Position numbers and translations under genes: made by a program. Below are positions 33,558 through 33,701 of a DNA stretch of 33,701 nucleotides, piece by piece. Below the pieces are notes generated by a model. It had not been told where the DNA came from, did no database searches, and saw only the letters and a program-made list of their open reading frames with translations. Positions within the stretch are counted from its first letter, which is position 1. The number at the start of each line of letters is the position of its first letter. The DNA is from Sphingomonadaceae bacterium (GTDB lineage Bacteria; Pseudomonadota; Alphaproteobacteria; Sphingomonadales; Sphingomonadaceae): positions 1-33,701 of the forward strand of contig RFZB01000012.1 in assembly GCA_009920915.1 (NCBI GenBank), in the 5' to 3' direction.

Positions 33558-33701
33558 TACAGCACCTCCGGTGCGAGCGAGATGATCTTCATGAAGTTCT
33601 TCGCACGCAGTTCACGGCAGACCGGGCCGAAAATACGGGTCCCAATCGGCTCTTCGTTCTTGTTGACGAGGACGGCCGCGTTGGTGTCGAACCGGATCGT
33701 C
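33557..33701 (-). CDS. rplN: 50S ribosomal protein L14, C-terminal part
   Basis: The last 47 codons of L14 are present. They read [20 protein letters not shown], then [18 protein letters not shown] and end SLAPEVL before a TAA. This is the conserved L14 C-terminus, which contacts 16S rRNA at an intersubunit bridge. The gene starts beyond the window edge. Its position ahead of rplX matches the normal spc operon. Confidence 0.97.
   Translation of the reverse strand, partial: TIRFDTNAAVLVNKNEEPIGTRIFGPVCRELRAKNFMKIISLAPEVL

Overview
This is a 33.7 kb stretch of an alphaproteobacterial chromosome, most probably from a sphingomonad (order Sphingomonadales). The grounds are a SapC-family protein, a large TonB-dependent receptor with an IVVTG TonB box, a CpdR-like response regulator divergent from an N-formylglutamate amidohydrolase, an alphaproteobacterial-style spc ribosomal operon, and a palindromic 'ctgaacttgtttcag' repeat of the kind common in sphingomonad intergenic DNA. 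The assignment is by family recognition only; no search was run.

Layout. (1) 1-50 is the 3' end of a tRNA-Ser. (2) 130-10672 is an accessory catabolic region: a YdjM-type membrane protein, a CYP153-like P450 and a GST-fold protein on the plus strand. A minus-strand run follows: flavin reductase, nitronate monooxygenase, MaoC hydratase, CitE-like lyase, GMC oxidoreductase and MDR oxidoreductase. A YghU-type glutathione enzyme is on the plus strand. (3) 10737-16089 (minus) is a valine/acyl-CoA degradation operon: SDR, mmsA, acyl-CoA dehydrogenase, 3-hydroxyisobutyryl-CoA hydrolase and enoyl-CoA hydratase. (4) 16225-20855 holds an SDR, an unknown protein and a TonB-dependent receptor with a strong terminator and a palindrome-rich promoter region. 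(5) 21133-25782 holds tRNA-Val(GAC), cpdR, N-formylglutamate amidohydrolase, a candidate small RNA, sapC, a GlcD-type flavoprotein and a secreted Cys-containing protein. (6) 25890-27245 is a DEAD-box helicase. (7) 27537-33701 (minus) is the spc operon from rplN (partial) to adk.

The most notable observations are three short, clean losses of conserved coding sequence. One is an in-frame gap that removes most of the N-terminal domain of ribosomal protein S5. One is a frameshifting gap in an enoyl-CoA hydratase. One is a gap at the acyl-CoA dehydrogenase/hydroxyisobutyryl-CoA hydrolase junction. Loss of the S5 domain should not be tolerated by a cell whose only rpsE is this one, so assembly error has to be considered alongside real deletion. 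The other standout is an undescribed small-RNA candidate (about 22696-22808, minus) with its own promoter, two folded stems, an exposed CCUCCC anti-Shine-Dalgarno segment and a textbook terminator, placed directly behind the sapC terminator. No defence system, prophage, insertion sequence or CRISPR array was seen.
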